Below are positions 13,714 to 42,320 of a stretch of DNA of 64,000 nt, one piece after another (position 1 is the stretch's first letter; the number at the start of each line of letters is the position of its first letter). The notes beneath the pieces are model-generated. The model made no database searches and was not told the origin of the DNA. It was given only the letters and a program-made list of their open reading frames with translations. The position numbers were made by a program, and so were the translations under genes. The stretch is from Ridgeia piscesae. Lineage: Eukaryota > Annelida > Polychaeta > Sabellida > Siboglinidae. The stretch is from positions 275,001 through 339,000 of the forward strand of contig JAODUO010000148.1 in the NCBI GenBank assembly GCA_025642075.2, in the 5' to 3' direction.

Positions 13714-14271
13714 ATATCGGTATTTGTATAGGCCTACTAGTAAAAGAACGATTTTTCTTAAATATGTCTTACACATTGCCTCCCTGCATTTTCGGAAAAA
13801 AAGATACAATATCTTAGATTGCACACAATCAGAATTCGTCAAAATACTGTGCAACAGATACAGAACGACACTCGAAACAATATGAGACAGCCAGTATTTC
13901 AAATCAGGTAGAGGAATAAGAGTAATATAATTAAGAATGGTTTCAACAACTGTTATTAAACCCTATAGTATGACAGCTGTATGTGTTAATACTGCTGACA
14001 ACACCTCATAGAACTTACTGTAAAATACGACAATCATGCTCAAACAAAAGCATGCAGATTTATGGGACTGCTTTAGAACACACCCACTCCATACATAATG
14101 ACAAACCATGCATTTAAGTTTACTCTGGTAACGTCCCAATCTAAGAATAGCTTCGTCAAACAATTAATTTAACCGATTTCACATTATGTTACACCGGCAC
14201 GTAATACTTTGGCACGACTCCACGAGACGGAGATACTGAAAAACAAAATGTCGCCTGTCGGATGTCATTAC

Positions 14272-14407
14272 CTTCGTTAAAACGCGTTCGAAAATCGATA
14301 AGACGCAGAGTGCCTTTTCTATTTCCATCCTGTCCCTGTGTTTTCCGTGTTTCCAATTCATTTCCTTCACACAGGAGTGACAGCTCTGCAGATGAGCTTT
14401 CGGCCAT
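14272..14407 (-). CDS. Candidate 5' coding exon of an unknown gene
   Basis: I do not recognise the protein. On the - strand an ATG at 14407, in good initiation context (G at -3, G at +4), opens 45 codons beginning MAESSSAELSLL. They run to a good donor, AAG|GTAATG, at 14271. Just upstream of the ATG lie a CRE (TGACGTCA, 14478-14485) and an E2F-like TTCCCGC, as expected of a promoter. Against it: no second exon with matching phase was found to the left, and 45 codons can stay open by chance. Confidence 0.22.
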
Positions 14408-14477
14408 TTCGCCGTTCACGCAGGCGCATGTGACAACCTGATCCTGCGCGAGAAGACGTTCCCGCTTTTTCGTCTCG

Positions 14478-14485
14478 TGACGTCA
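14478..14485. promoter_or_regulatory. Palindromic CRE (TGACGTCA)
   Basis: A perfect 8-bp CREB/ATF consensus in a CpG-containing stretch about 70 bp upstream of the candidate - strand ATG at 14407. One 8-mer is weak evidence alone; the nearby TTCCCGC and the candidate exon make a promoter plausible. Confidence 0.3.
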
Positions 14486-14499
14486 TCGCGAAGCAGACG

Positions 14500-15310
14500 A
14501 CATTTGAAAAAATCAATCAATCAACCGTAGAACGGTAAAGTGCGAACATCTGCTGTGATTATAGAAAATCATTATCTAAAGTAATTAGAGAATTGCTAGG
14601 TGTGTGAAGCTGCTTAGTGTGGGGGACTGATAGAGTCGATGACTCAGGGCAACATGGGGGACTCTGAGTGTAACATCCTACGCTCGCCCATTCCAGTGAG
14701 TCAGTATTATACTCATACGTATTAATCCCATAATGGTGTTTATGTTATAGTAACCGCTGGAGGCATCTAGGCTAATGATTTACGACAAACACAAAATATT
14801 ATTGTTCATAGGTTACCGGCACACGGAGCCGATAGTATAGACCGGAACTAAGGTTTCTGTCGTGCGATCTTATGCCAGTATCAACTACACGTCTGTTTTT
14901 AACACACCGTCTGGCTAAGATGTGCTTAAGGCAAGACATGGTAAAGATGCACTGCCTGGCAAATAACACCAAGACAATAAATATTCCCGCTGATGGACAA
15001 CGAGCCACTGTCCTTGTGTGCAACTGCCATATCGCCCACCGAGAGCGGTGTCGTGAGGCCGGCTAATGACGAGATACGGCAATGCGCCAGGACAAATTAA
15101 TACAGACACGTCAACTGTAATTAATAGGAATCCAGCCAGCATGCGACAATGTGACAATATTGGATACGCCTGATCTTGCCCGGGGCTCGCGTGCTATTTG
15201 TACCACTCACTGTAATATATGTCTCCATCCACCACGACGGTTCAGACCACGTGACACTGGCATACAATAATTGTGAAAGTAGTAATACATAAGTATTACT
15301 TGTTTTAGTA
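14500..15310. other. No gene recognised
   Basis: Mixed-composition unique sequence. Overlapping open frames at 14799-15157 on both strands are under 85 codons and lack recognisable motifs. Confidence 0.4.
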
Positions 15311-15606
15311 ATAATTATAATAATTATGATGATAATAATAATAACTATTATTATTAGTAGTATCATCATCATTATTACTATTATTACTATTATTACTATT
15401 ATTACTATTATTACTATTATTACTATTATTACTATTATTACTATTATTACTATTATTACTACTATTACTATTACTATTACTATTACTATTATTACTATTA
15501 CTATTACTATTACTATTACTATTACTATTACTATTACTATTACTATTACTATTACTATTACTATTACTATTACTATTACTATTACTATTACTATTATTAT
15601 TATTAT

Positions 15607-15688
<82 letters not shown>

Positions 15689-15723
15689 ATAGTAGTAGTA
15701 GTAGTAGTAGTAGTAGTAGCAGC

Positions 15724-15781
<58 letters not shown>

Positions 15782-15797
15782 TTACTATTACTATGAT
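15311..15797. repeat. Composite trinucleotide tract (ATT/ACT)n then (AGT)n
   Basis: The left half (to about 15600) is ATTATT, ATTACT and ACTATT repeats. The right half (about 15607-15781) is almost pure AGT. The ACT of the left half is complementary to the AGT of the right, so a single strand could fold into a long imperfect hairpin. Ser, Val, Leu, Ile-Thr and Tyr homopolymer-like frames come from the repeat. Confidence 0.96.
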
Positions 15798-17321
<1,524 letters not shown>

Positions 17322-17419
17322 ACTACTATACTGCATAATATAGAATTCCTCGTAGACGCTGTGATATGTGTCACTATTGACACTGTGATATCAACGCCCC
17401 GTGTACAGCGTTTGTTAGA

Positions 17420-17850
17420 TTACATCAATGACACTCGGGGACACGCCGCAAGAGATGACTCAGACTACAAGAAAGACAGCCGCGTCCTACCTGTAGCAAA
17501 CGATTCGTCGGCGCCTCCTTCCTCCCTCGCTGCTTTAGTGTCCAGTCGAGTCCGGCCACCCTTCCCGTCTCGGCCACGTCAACTATACGTCTGGTCAGCA
17601 GCCGCCATCGACGTCTCACGTCTCCTCTGGCGCGCCTCGACCGTCGTTTGACGCGAGCACGGATGGTCCTTGGCGGGCTTTCCCGGCGAGACTCCGGCGA
17701 GATGACGCGCAAAAGCGACGGGGACTCGGTCAATATCGATCCGCCGCCTCTGTGCCGCCGTGAGACAAGGCTGCGATGGCGGACGACGCATTTGGAATGA
17801 GCTACCACGATAGACGACGGACGAATGACAACTGGTGACGCTCACCTATT
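17420..17850 (+). promoter_or_regulatory. CpG-rich block, possible promoter / 5' exon
   Basis: About 430 bp that is clearly richer in G, C and CpG than its surroundings. Two ATGs on + have initiation-like context: one at about 17701, followed by about 19 codons to a GTGAGA donor-like site, and one at about 17776 (GCGATGGCG), followed by 20 codons and a stop, with a GTGACG donor-like site just before that stop. Neither reading gives a recognisable protein and no second exon was found, so a transcription start here is only a suggestion. It could also be an old GC-rich insertion. Confidence 0.25.
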
Positions 17851-18659
17851 GCCGCTGACTGTCTGTCTGTCCGACGGTCTGTACGATTCTGGTTGATCGG
17901 ACGACATCATACGCCGACACAAGAACGAGACTGCTGGTGCGAATGTCCACGTGCATGCTTCGGCTAACACACGCACTATGAAAATATTCAACTACTGTTT
18001 ATCCTTTCTAACGCGCGATTTTGTAACGGATGGATGCGCAGTGTCGTTTTTAATTTCTGAAGATGTCACGCTGGAATCTCTCGATGTCAGTGCTGTATTT
18101 GTTAATGCACTTAGCATCAAAGACATCTAACCAAATCTGAATAGCGACATTTGAATTGTAAATAGTAATTGGTGTCTTGCTCCAAATCCCGTGAATACGT
18201 CGGATGACTATGATATGGGATCTACGCTGTCTTAGTAACGGCTTGTCCCGAATAATTACAATACTAAAATGTTCCTCTACATGTTAGCTATCTTAAGTCA
18301 CCAGAACCGAAACCAACCATTCGCTGCGACTGCGAATAGTTGATTTCACTATCGATTTGTCGGTCGTGCGTGTTTATGAGAACACAAATATTGTCATTAA
18401 TTTCCGACGCCTCACGTCAAATCTCTATTTTTCTAAGCAGTCCGCGAATGATGTACTGAGAGTTGCTTCCGCCGCCGAAGTTACCGCCTCTGCATACAAA
18501 TGGTCACACTGCGGCAACTAGGCCCTGGACGCGGCGAAATAAACAGTGGTTTCACTCTTCGTTCGTGGAATTCCGTACATTTTGTCTTACTCTTCAGTGA
18601 CTAGTATTTCATTATTAAAATTATATAATTATGCTAATATCTTAAGCATTACTGTTTGT
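17851..18659. other. No gene recognised
   Basis: Mixed unique sequence between the CpG-rich block and the hAT element. No exon or repeat identified. Confidence 0.4.
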
Positions 18660-18734
18660 GTTTGTCTCAGTGGCGTAGCCAGAATTTTGTATTAGAGGAT
18701 CCATCTGACATCCAAGCAAACTATAGTGTAAACA

Positions 18735-19244
18735 CACACACCGCACGCACGCACGCGCACGCGCGCACGCACGCACGCACGCGCACACGCACGCACGCGC
18801 ACGCACGCGCACGCACGCACGCACGCACGCGCACGCGCACGCGCACGCAGCACGCGCACGCGCACGCGCACGCGCACGCGCACGCGCACGCGCACGCGCA
18901 CGCGCACGCGCACGCCACGCGCACGCCACGCGCACGCACACGCACACGCACACGCACACGCACACGCACACGCACACGCACACGCCCCACGCACACGCAC
19001 ACGCACACGCACACGCACACGCACACGCACACGCACACGCACACGCACACGCACACGCACACGCACACGCACACGCACACGCACACGCACACGCACACGC
19101 ACACGCACACGCACACGCACACGCACACGCACACGCACACGCACACGCACACGCACACGCACACGCACACCGCACACGCACACGCACACGCACACGCACA
19201 CGCACACGCACACGCACACGCACACGCACACGCACACGCACACG

Positions 19245-19252
<8 letters not shown>
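18735..19252. repeat. Compound (CACGCA / CGCACG / CACACG)n microsatellite
   Basis: Alternating blocks built from CACGCG, CACGCA and CACACG. The last dominates from about 18935 on. It is alternating purine-pyrimidine throughout and therefore a candidate Z-DNA former. It lies inside the hAT element. Confidence 0.96.
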
Positions 19253-19552
<300 letters not shown>

Positions 19553-19719
19553 GACAACAACGTGAAAACCTCGTTTACTGACCAATGTAGCTAGCGTCAG
19601 TAACATTACAACATTCGTTGCTGCTTATTGCAATTTATAAATTCTCTATACGAACTTCCAATTACATAGCGAAAAATCGACTTGATAAATTTCTTTGGTT
19701 ATAATGTGGATTACAGCTT

Positions 19720-20275
19720 ACAGCAGGAGCAGACGCTTGGAGGCACATCGGAAGGATGATAGGAGAAAGACGCATATCACATACACTAAAGGGAAAGGTG
19801 CTCAGCTCGTGTGTCACCACGGCATACGTGAATATGGCCTAGAAACGATGGCTCTAGCGTAGGAGCAGTAGGAGAATGTGCAGATTTGCGGAAACAACCG
19901 AGTAAGTAGAATCGTAGGAGATGAGAGCGGGTAAGAGGATGATGGATTAACTGAGAGTGGAGGCTGGAGTGAAGGAAAGTTTTAAAGAAGAAAGTGGCGA
20001 GGAGTAAGTTGAAATAGATCGATATTGTGGAAAGAGAGATTGTGGGAGATGGAAAACTGGTACAGAGAGCAGAAGCTGAGAAAGGCAATAAAGGAGGCAG
20101 GAAGATCAATAGTGCGATGGGAGGTCTGCATTAAAAGAAACCTGGAGAGAGCTGGAGAAGAACTGAGAAAAGGAGCAACATATAGAAGGAATTGGAGACT
20201 GTTGATATGAAATATAGTGAGAGAAACGTGAGGAAAGAGAAGAGGAAGTAAAAAGACGACGGAAATCACGGCCAA
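19720..20275 (+). pseudogene. Decayed LINE reverse-transcriptase C-terminal region
   Basis: Read in shifting + frames, the stretch gives fragments typical of the region after the RT domain of RTE/CR1-like elements: LKGKVLSSCVTTAYV near 19790, then ERAGEELRKGATYRRNWRLL near 20143-20207. Stops and frameshifts separate the fragments, so no protein can be made. It lies inside the hAT element and therefore inserted into it, or was carried by it. Confidence 0.65.
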
Positions 20276-20688
20276 CCACACCCCTGACGACAGGATGCCA
20301 AGACGAGAACAACAACAATATGCAATTTGACCTGAGTCTAGTAACCGGGCAACTATTGTTTTGAAACCTTATTAGTCATCAGTCATCACGCACATTGATA
20401 ATGATTACATTCATGTTGCCTTGTCACCTCTGGGTGATTATCGCCTACGACAGAAATGGAGTATTCCTCCATTTTGGTTAGCTTAATTCTATTTGAACGA
20501 TTACAACTGTTTTTGCAACGGTCTGGGAAAGAAAGTCTTACACAGGCGTCATTATACCTTTTGTACTTTTTGTGTGTAAGAATCAGGCAGCCAGTTATTG
20601 GTCCTCAGTTCCCCACTTCCCCAAAATTTTCTGGGATTGGGGCCCTGACCCCTTGGCCGCCCCCTCTGGCTACGCCACTGGTTTGTCG

Positions 20689-21007
20689 TAGCTCCTCATT
20701 CTTTAGGGGTCTGCATAAGAAAATTTCTTTAAAAACCGGTGTGTTTGAAACAAATGTAAAATTAATTAATAACTAAGTAGGCGCTCCAACAGGGATATTG
20801 AAGATATAGATTTAAGTTAAATGAAGTGGTGTACTAACTTGCACATCGATGAAATAAAGTTCCAATTAAATGGAGTAATCGCGTGTACACTTTTAAAATA
20901 ATACTCTATTCATGTTTGTCTCTAGTCGGGAGTTCTAATAAACCTGCCATATGACATCCGTCAACATTCTTGATGGTTTGACTCGAACTCGTTCAGGTCT
21001 TGTGCTA
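20689..21007. other. No gene recognised
   Basis: Short AT-rich interval between the hAT right end and the 49-bp array. Nothing identified. Confidence 0.5.
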
Positions 21008-21440
21008 CCTTTGGATAACGGTGTAATTCGATTCCTATCTATCCAGCGTTATGCCATCCCTGGATAACGTTGTAATTCGATTCCTATCTATCCAGCGTTA
21101 TGCCATCCCTGGATAACGTTGTAATTCGATTCCTATCAATCCAGCGTTATGCCATCCTCTGGATAACGTTGTAATTCGATTCCTTTCTATCCAGCGTTGT
21201 GCCATCCCTGGATAATGTTGTAATTCGATTCCTATCTATCCAGCGTTATGCCATCCCTGGATAACGTTGTAATTCGATTCCTATCTATCCAGCGTTATGC
21301 CATCCCTGGATAACGTTGTAATTCGATTCCTTTCTATCCAGCGTTGTGCCATCCTTGGATAATGTTGTAACTCGATTCCTATACGTCCTGCGTTGTGTCG
21401 CCCTTGAACAACGTTGTAATTCGATTCCTATTTATCCTGC
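21008..21440. repeat. 49-bp minisatellite, about 8 units
   Basis: TGGATAACG(T/G)TGTAATTCGATT recurs every 49 bp, with TATCCAGCGTTATGCCATCC between. The last two units on the right are diverged (CCTTGAACAACGTTGTAATT). A 21441-21840 tail of unassigned sequence follows. Confidence 0.93.
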
Positions 21441-21839
21441 ATTGTGCCTGCATTGTATTTATCTTGCTACCCTTGAACAACAACAATTATCCAGTTCCAA
21501 TTCGTCTTGCCTTGTTCAACATTATAGACATTTCAATATGTGTGATATGACTTCATTGGTTGTTCTCATCCAGTTCGTACACGATTAACTAATGACGTTA
21601 TTACTAGAACAAGTTATGCATCATTTTGTTTAAATAAAACACTGAACGATTCTTTTATAATCCCAGAGAGCTGACCTCATTCGAAGGCGTCCTAGGTGCG
21701 TCAACAATCCAGGCGACAAACCAGAGTTTGACATGATGTAAATGTCAAAAGTGAACTATATACGTTTAAGGCGACAAAAGATTAGTCGCACGACGAGGCA
21801 GCTCGTTAACGGTTCATCAAACCTCTTGGGATTCTCGCA

Positions 21840-22135
21840 CCTGACACCCGGCGTGGAGACTCGGCGACGGCCTGATGGACATACGTTGACATATCCTGCC
21901 GTACACCCGACGACACAATTGTGGCCATCTGTCGGACACCCGACAACACCCTGCAGGACATCCGTTGACACACGATTCCCGTCAACACTGTAATGGACAT
22001 CAGTCAACCGCGTGCAGGACACCCAACGAAACCTTTTTGGACCCCGTTGACAATTGGCTGGACACTTGGTGCCGACCTGCTCGATACCTGTTATCCCTCC
22101 CGTCGACACCTGTCGACACCCTCTCCAATCGTCAA
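21840..22135. repeat. Degenerate GACACC-rich tandem repeat
   Basis: Phrases such as GGACACCCGACAACACC, GGACATCCGTTGACACA and GTCGACACCTGTCGACACC recur at about 30-40 bp. This looks like an old minisatellite, and it runs directly into a LINE remnant. Confidence 0.6.
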
Positions 22136-22136
22136 C

Positions 22137-22435
22137 TACTGGAAGAGACCAATCAGGAAAACATGCGAACGGTTATCACCAGAAGGCGGTGGAGGTGGAG
22201 TGGTCACGTGCTCCGGAACGAACGAAACATTCAGCCCCTAAAACCGCAGTGCTTTGGATCCCTTAAAGGAAAAGAAAGAGAGGACGTCCGAAACCAAGAT
22301 GGCGCCGAACAGTGGAAATAGAGTTGAAGGACACAGGACACAGTTGGGGCGCCATCGAGAAATTTGGCAAGGGATAGACGTGGAGGAATTTCGTCGCTGT
22401 CCTAAATGCCATTCGGCGTAACAGTCTGTAAGAAA
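22137..22435 (+). pseudogene. LINE 3'-end remnant (post-RT region)
   Basis: The + frame from about 22137 reads RRRWRWSGHVLRNERN, the usual Arg/Trp-rich GHVLR block found after the reverse transcriptase in many invertebrate non-LTR elements. The expected continuation (an HSWGAIEK-like block near 22340-22370, then an AVLNAIRR-like end near 22400) is present but in other frames, with stops between. A 5'-truncated, frame-broken copy. Confidence 0.7.
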
Positions 22436-23741
22436 GTAACTACTGGCGATGACCAACCCATCAACTCGTCAACGTAAGCATTCTTATAAGGAATACCATT
22501 TGAGTTCGGCCGTATGTGGCATTGTCTAACTAACATAGAACACGATTAGCATTCAAAGCAAAAACCATGCATACGAATCAAGCGATCAGGATATTAGATA
22601 TATTGATGAAAGCATTGTGTTAATGTCTGTATGTCATATATAATTGACTCACTGTAATTAGCCTATACGGATAATTTAGTTGTTTGGGATACGCTAAGAA
22701 GAAATGTGATAATTATTTATCATGAAGAATATTCAGTTGTTTGCTTCAGATGGCGGCGGACAAGGAAGCCTTGGTTTTATCGGGCGTCCAACATGTATTG
22801 GTTACAAACACTTTGGACAAATCTCTCTCGCATTCTGCTCTTTCCGCGTTTCACACTGATAAAACAAACTAAAATATAGTTGCGATTAATTCAGTTCGTA
22901 ACTGGGTTTCAATAGTTCCAGAGAAGTATTACACTTAAGCAACGTTACGATATTGCATCGCCATTCCAATTTAAAAACAATATGAATTCAGATAAAATAT
23001 ATTTGGTAAATATATTCGTTATGGTATATAGGATAATTATTTTTATGGACAACATTTGTACATATCGTCTAAGAACATAACCATGTCGTAAACGTATTTA
23101 ATATCTTTCCTTTGTGGATTCTTTCGGTTGATGTTAATCATACACTGCATATATCACAGTAGTTCACTATGTTTTATTGCATACCAATAAGATTGTAAAA
23201 CACAATTGGCCAACCAGTTTTATTTTGGCCACAGTGGTTAAAGTTGAGTGAAACAAGTTACTCCACCTAGCGGACTTACAATGTATCGATTGTCGAAGGT
23301 CTTAATTGGAATGGTCACTGGGTAATCGACAGTCCGCTGGTAATCGATGCGGTCATGCAACTAGGTTTGTTTGCATAGTTGCTGGCACATTAGGTTCATT
23401 TGGGTCAATACCCATACATACGTGACATATTATTGCTATACTGACATTACGTCCATAGAATCCAGCTTCTGTCGAAGTCTCGTTAAACACTGTTTGCTTG
23501 AGCTGCTTTCCGACGAATTACCACACGGTGTAGTCTACGACACGCTTGAGTGATCCGATGGTTGGGCACGTGCTGACTTAGCAGAACTCCCAGGCAAATG
23601 TTTGCCAATGCAATAGTCTTTCACATCTAGTGTGGTCATATGTGTGTGCGACCAGCTAGCACTTGCATGGTCGTCTTCGGGAGGCTGCTTCAGTCGATCT
23701 CCTACAAGTGACCAAATCACCGTAGTCATTGGTGTACGACG
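22436..23741. other. No gene recognised
   Basis: AT-rich sequence. No coding block, RNA gene or transposon terminus seen. Confidence 0.45.
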
Positions 23742-24019
23742 TTCGAATACGAATACGAATACGACTACGACTACGACTACGACTACGACTACGACTACGA
23801 CTACGACTACACTACGACTACGACTACGACTACGACTACGAATACGAATACGAATACGAATACGAATACGAATACGAATACGAATACGAATACGAATACG
23901 AATACGAATACGAATACGAATACGAATACGAATACGAATACGAATACGAATACGAATACGAATACGAATCCGAATCCGAATACGAATACGAATACGAATA
24001 CGAATACGAATACGAATAC
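23742..24019. repeat. Hexanucleotide tract (CGACTA)n then (CGAATA)n
   Basis: About 46 hexamers: first CGACTA (about 23760-23838), then CGAATA, with two CGAATC variants near 23964. It abuts the 3' end of the - strand LINE at 24020, whose tail reads GAAATAAATGTATTCG on the - strand. The tract is therefore best read as the expanded LINE tail (TATTCG on the LINE strand). Confidence 0.95.
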
Positions 24020-24900
24020 ATTTATTTCAGGTAAAAACCCATATACAATTGGTACATACATTAGCACATCTAAGTAGCCTATAAAATATAAAATATGTTA
24101 AAAAATGAATAGATAAAAAATAAGATAAAAAATAAATAAGGTTATAAGTTAGATAAATGTAAAATTGTAGAAAAACAGATAAAATAATGAGCAATATACA
24201 GGATGTGATTGTATAATAAATATGCAATTAATTCATGTAAATAAAAACGGTTTGAAAAGTAAGTTATATAAACAACTTGCTGACTTAAAAAATATATATA
24301 ATAATAAATAAATAATACAGTTATATGCGAGACATGATGACTATCTTACATATTTACTGTGTACAACGAATTGGCCCAGCTAATCCACATTGGGCCATTT
24401 ACTATTTCAAAGCAATTGTACATAACCCTAATCAAGTCATTATTTATGTTAAAAATGCGTTTTTCTTAAACCATAAATGTTCTTACGCAATAGGGCGTCA
24501 AATGTATCAATAGCATTATTAGCAAACATGCTACTTGCGCTGTCCCGTCGGTTATATCCCAAAATCCGTCTATGCATATTGTTGTAGGCAACTTTAGCTT
24601 TTAAATAAGAGTCCTTATTGAAGTTAACCCATAATTGGCAACAATAAGTTGTACAGCAATATGCATGAAACAGACGTAGTTTAACACCCACGGAACAGTG
24701 GTGAAATTTTCTGATAATGCTATTAGAACTAGCATAAAAATTACGAAGATGTCTCAAAATATCTCCGTCATCTTTCAGGTCATTGCATATTATCACACCT
24801 AAATATTTTGCTTCTTTGACATATGCAAACTTGTTTACGTTCATATATATGTCTGGACATTTCAGGTTAAAACCACGTGGTTTGAAGACCATACATTGAT
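24020..24900 (-). mobile_element. 5'-truncated LINE with reverse-transcriptase C-terminus
   Basis: On the - strand a frame from 24892 to 24449 (147 codons) reads into the end of a non-LTR reverse transcriptase. It contains the thumb-region motif KYLGVI, then FHAYCCTTYCCQLW and MHRRILGYNRRDSASSMF. The expected catalytic (YADD) region upstream is absent, so the copy is truncated at its 5' end near 24900. After the stop comes an AT-rich 3' UTR of about 430 bp ending in the hexanucleotide tail. The family looks CR1/L2-like, but I cannot place it exactly. Not autonomous. Confidence 0.8.
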
Positions 24901-26646
24901 TGTATTGTTAATTTGCATCGTTGCTGAATCTTACGCTTGACGATTTTGGATTGGATTTCGTAGGCTTTTTTTCCTACTGTGCGTGCGTGAAATCGGTTGA
25001 CAAAGTGGAATCCATTTATTAAAGAATACGTTGTCCACAATTTCAAGTGCAGCATATCCTAGGTTAGTTTGGCTATTTTTGAATTCCATGATCCACTGTT
25101 GCTCCCTCAGATGCTGATTATGACGTCACAACCGGTGCAGGTATTGTCGAAACTGTTTGCTAAGGTCAACAGGTTTTCCTCGGAATGGTAGCAATGAATA
25201 TGACGTTTGACGAATATGTGTAAATTTTCTCATAAACATGTATGTTGTTTACTAATATTAATATTGATGTGCAAAAGAACGTTTTAGAAGATTTTTATTC
25301 TTTAGCCACTGACGTTTCGTTGATGTAAATGTCGACTTGTTGAAAGAGTGCGCCTGTGCTTGAGTACAAACATGTCAAACCGCAATCATTCCGAGTGCGC
25401 AGTTTAAGACAGGTGGATGACATAGTGCTGAACCGCATGGAGCGTCTAGCTGTCTTCACGAAATTGACATCGCTAAATTTAAGAGAGTCAAATGAGTACA
25501 CACGTGCTGGTAGGGAAGACTCTGAAGCGGTCACAGTTATGATGATTCAATGTCACAGCTGGAAAAAGGAGCTCACACTAACAATAGTGACATTCAGGCA
25601 CTCATTATTAATGCTGAATCGAGCATATTTCAACGCGAACGAACACTCAGTTGTGTGCTAAGGGAGGCAAAAACGCTCGAACATGTGAAGAGTGGTTTCT
25701 TTGTCATGTAGTAGCGCATTTATTTGTTATAACAAATATTCCCAAAGGAGGACCATGGCTGAATGACAATCAAAAATATGCGCCACTAACAAAGTCAGCA
25801 GTTCTGGATATTACACACGTACGCACGCACACACGCATGCACGCACACACACAGGCAGACATGCAGTTGTATATGTTAGTTGACAGTAACATTGATATGC
25901 AGCACATTGGTCGTAACATACTTTCACATTTATTAAACCAAACAAAATAACAAGAATAATACAGTATATTTTAAGACGATTGTCAAATATCTGCAGAAGC
26001 CATTAACTATCCTTTTACAACCCGTCATTGAGCCATCCATGTTTTCAAACATCTCACAAGCCCGTCAACGCTGCATATAGAAAAAATGGTGTATAACCAC
26101 TCCGATCACAAGATACATTATCTCGAAATGTTTCTGATGTGACGTCAGAGGTGTTACCAGGGCAGGCACAGATAAATAACGAGACACTCTCCCTTGAATT
26201 AATCTTACAATTCACTAAGCGTAAACTATGCCGGTAGTTTGTGCAGATATGTAGTATACAAAATAATCTTTTTTAAGTCAAGCTTTCAAGCAAAAGGACG
26301 GGAAATAGAGGTGTGTGACAAGCTGAAACACGTGGAGGGGCCACGTTGACCTATTAATTTCAAATTAAGTAAATACAGATGTGATTTAACAAGATATGAT
26401 AGATATTTAATATTTACAAATAAATCCATAACCACTGCAACCCATTACAGACAAAACGGTGATACATATATGAAATCGGTGCAATAATTGCACATTTCAA
26501 ACCAACATCACCGTGGTTTTGTCTGCCCACAAAATCAACTTTACATCATACGTTGAGTAGATATCGTTCAAACGAAACATTCCGATGACATAGATACGCG
26601 CGGGGTATGCCGGGAAAACAGTAACCGTGCCGTGTGTAGCGACGCG
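24901..26646. other. Upstream flank of the CUB/LDLa gene, no other gene recognised
   Basis: Unique-looking sequence with a short CA/CG-rich run near 25818-25855. Opposed open frames at 25295-25661 have no recognisable content. A promoter for the downstream gene should lie in or before this stretch, but no TATA box or similar element stands out. Confidence 0.4.
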
Positions 26647-26736
26647 TGACGGACGACAGTAAACACGGCGCACATTGAGCTAGCGTTTCGCCTGACTGCC
26701 TTGTCGGCGCAGCGTGGCTTGCGTGGTAAGAAGCTA

Positions 26737-41777
<15,041 letters not shown>

Positions 41778-41920
41778 GCTAGACTGGGGCGACCGAGGCA
41801 TCGCTTCCCGTGCAAATGACGACGTTCTCGTGTAACTTGATACAGGCGCGATGTAATCCATTCAACAAAGATGCTTGTGCAGGCATCCGCTTATGGGGAA
41901 AGGGGTGATTGCATGTTAAG

Positions 41921-41926
41921 AATAAA
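41921..41926 (+). terminator. AATAAA polyadenylation signal candidate
   Basis: The first AATAAA after the CUB/LDLa stop codon, 144 bp downstream. A second ATAAA-type signal lies near 42107. Their positions suit a short 3' UTR. Confidence 0.45.
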
Positions 41927-42176
41927 TTCTCTAGATCCTTCCTTTACGAACGCTATCCCATCTAACACTCAATCACACCAGTTAGCTAACTATGATCGAA
42001 CTAATGTGTATTGGCAATTATCAAGATGTTTGCATTTTCCTCATAGGCGCCAAACTATCAAGAATTAAACTAGGTTTCCTATCTATGAAACATGCTGTAT
42101 GAAGAAAATAAATTATTCATTTTCACAAAACAAATATCACAAGATGCAACTGAGTATACCAGAATCTATACCGATC

Positions 42177-42254
42177 AGTGGCGTAGCAAGGATTTTCAAT
42201 TGGAAGGGGCAATCCGGCATCCAGGCAAACTATGTACGTAGGCCTACGTACGTA

Positions 42255-42320
<66 letters not shown>

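Noticed and set aside
25295..25661. Opposed open frames of 79 and 101 codons
   Set aside because: No motif or splice partner; one must be a shadow and neither is convincing.
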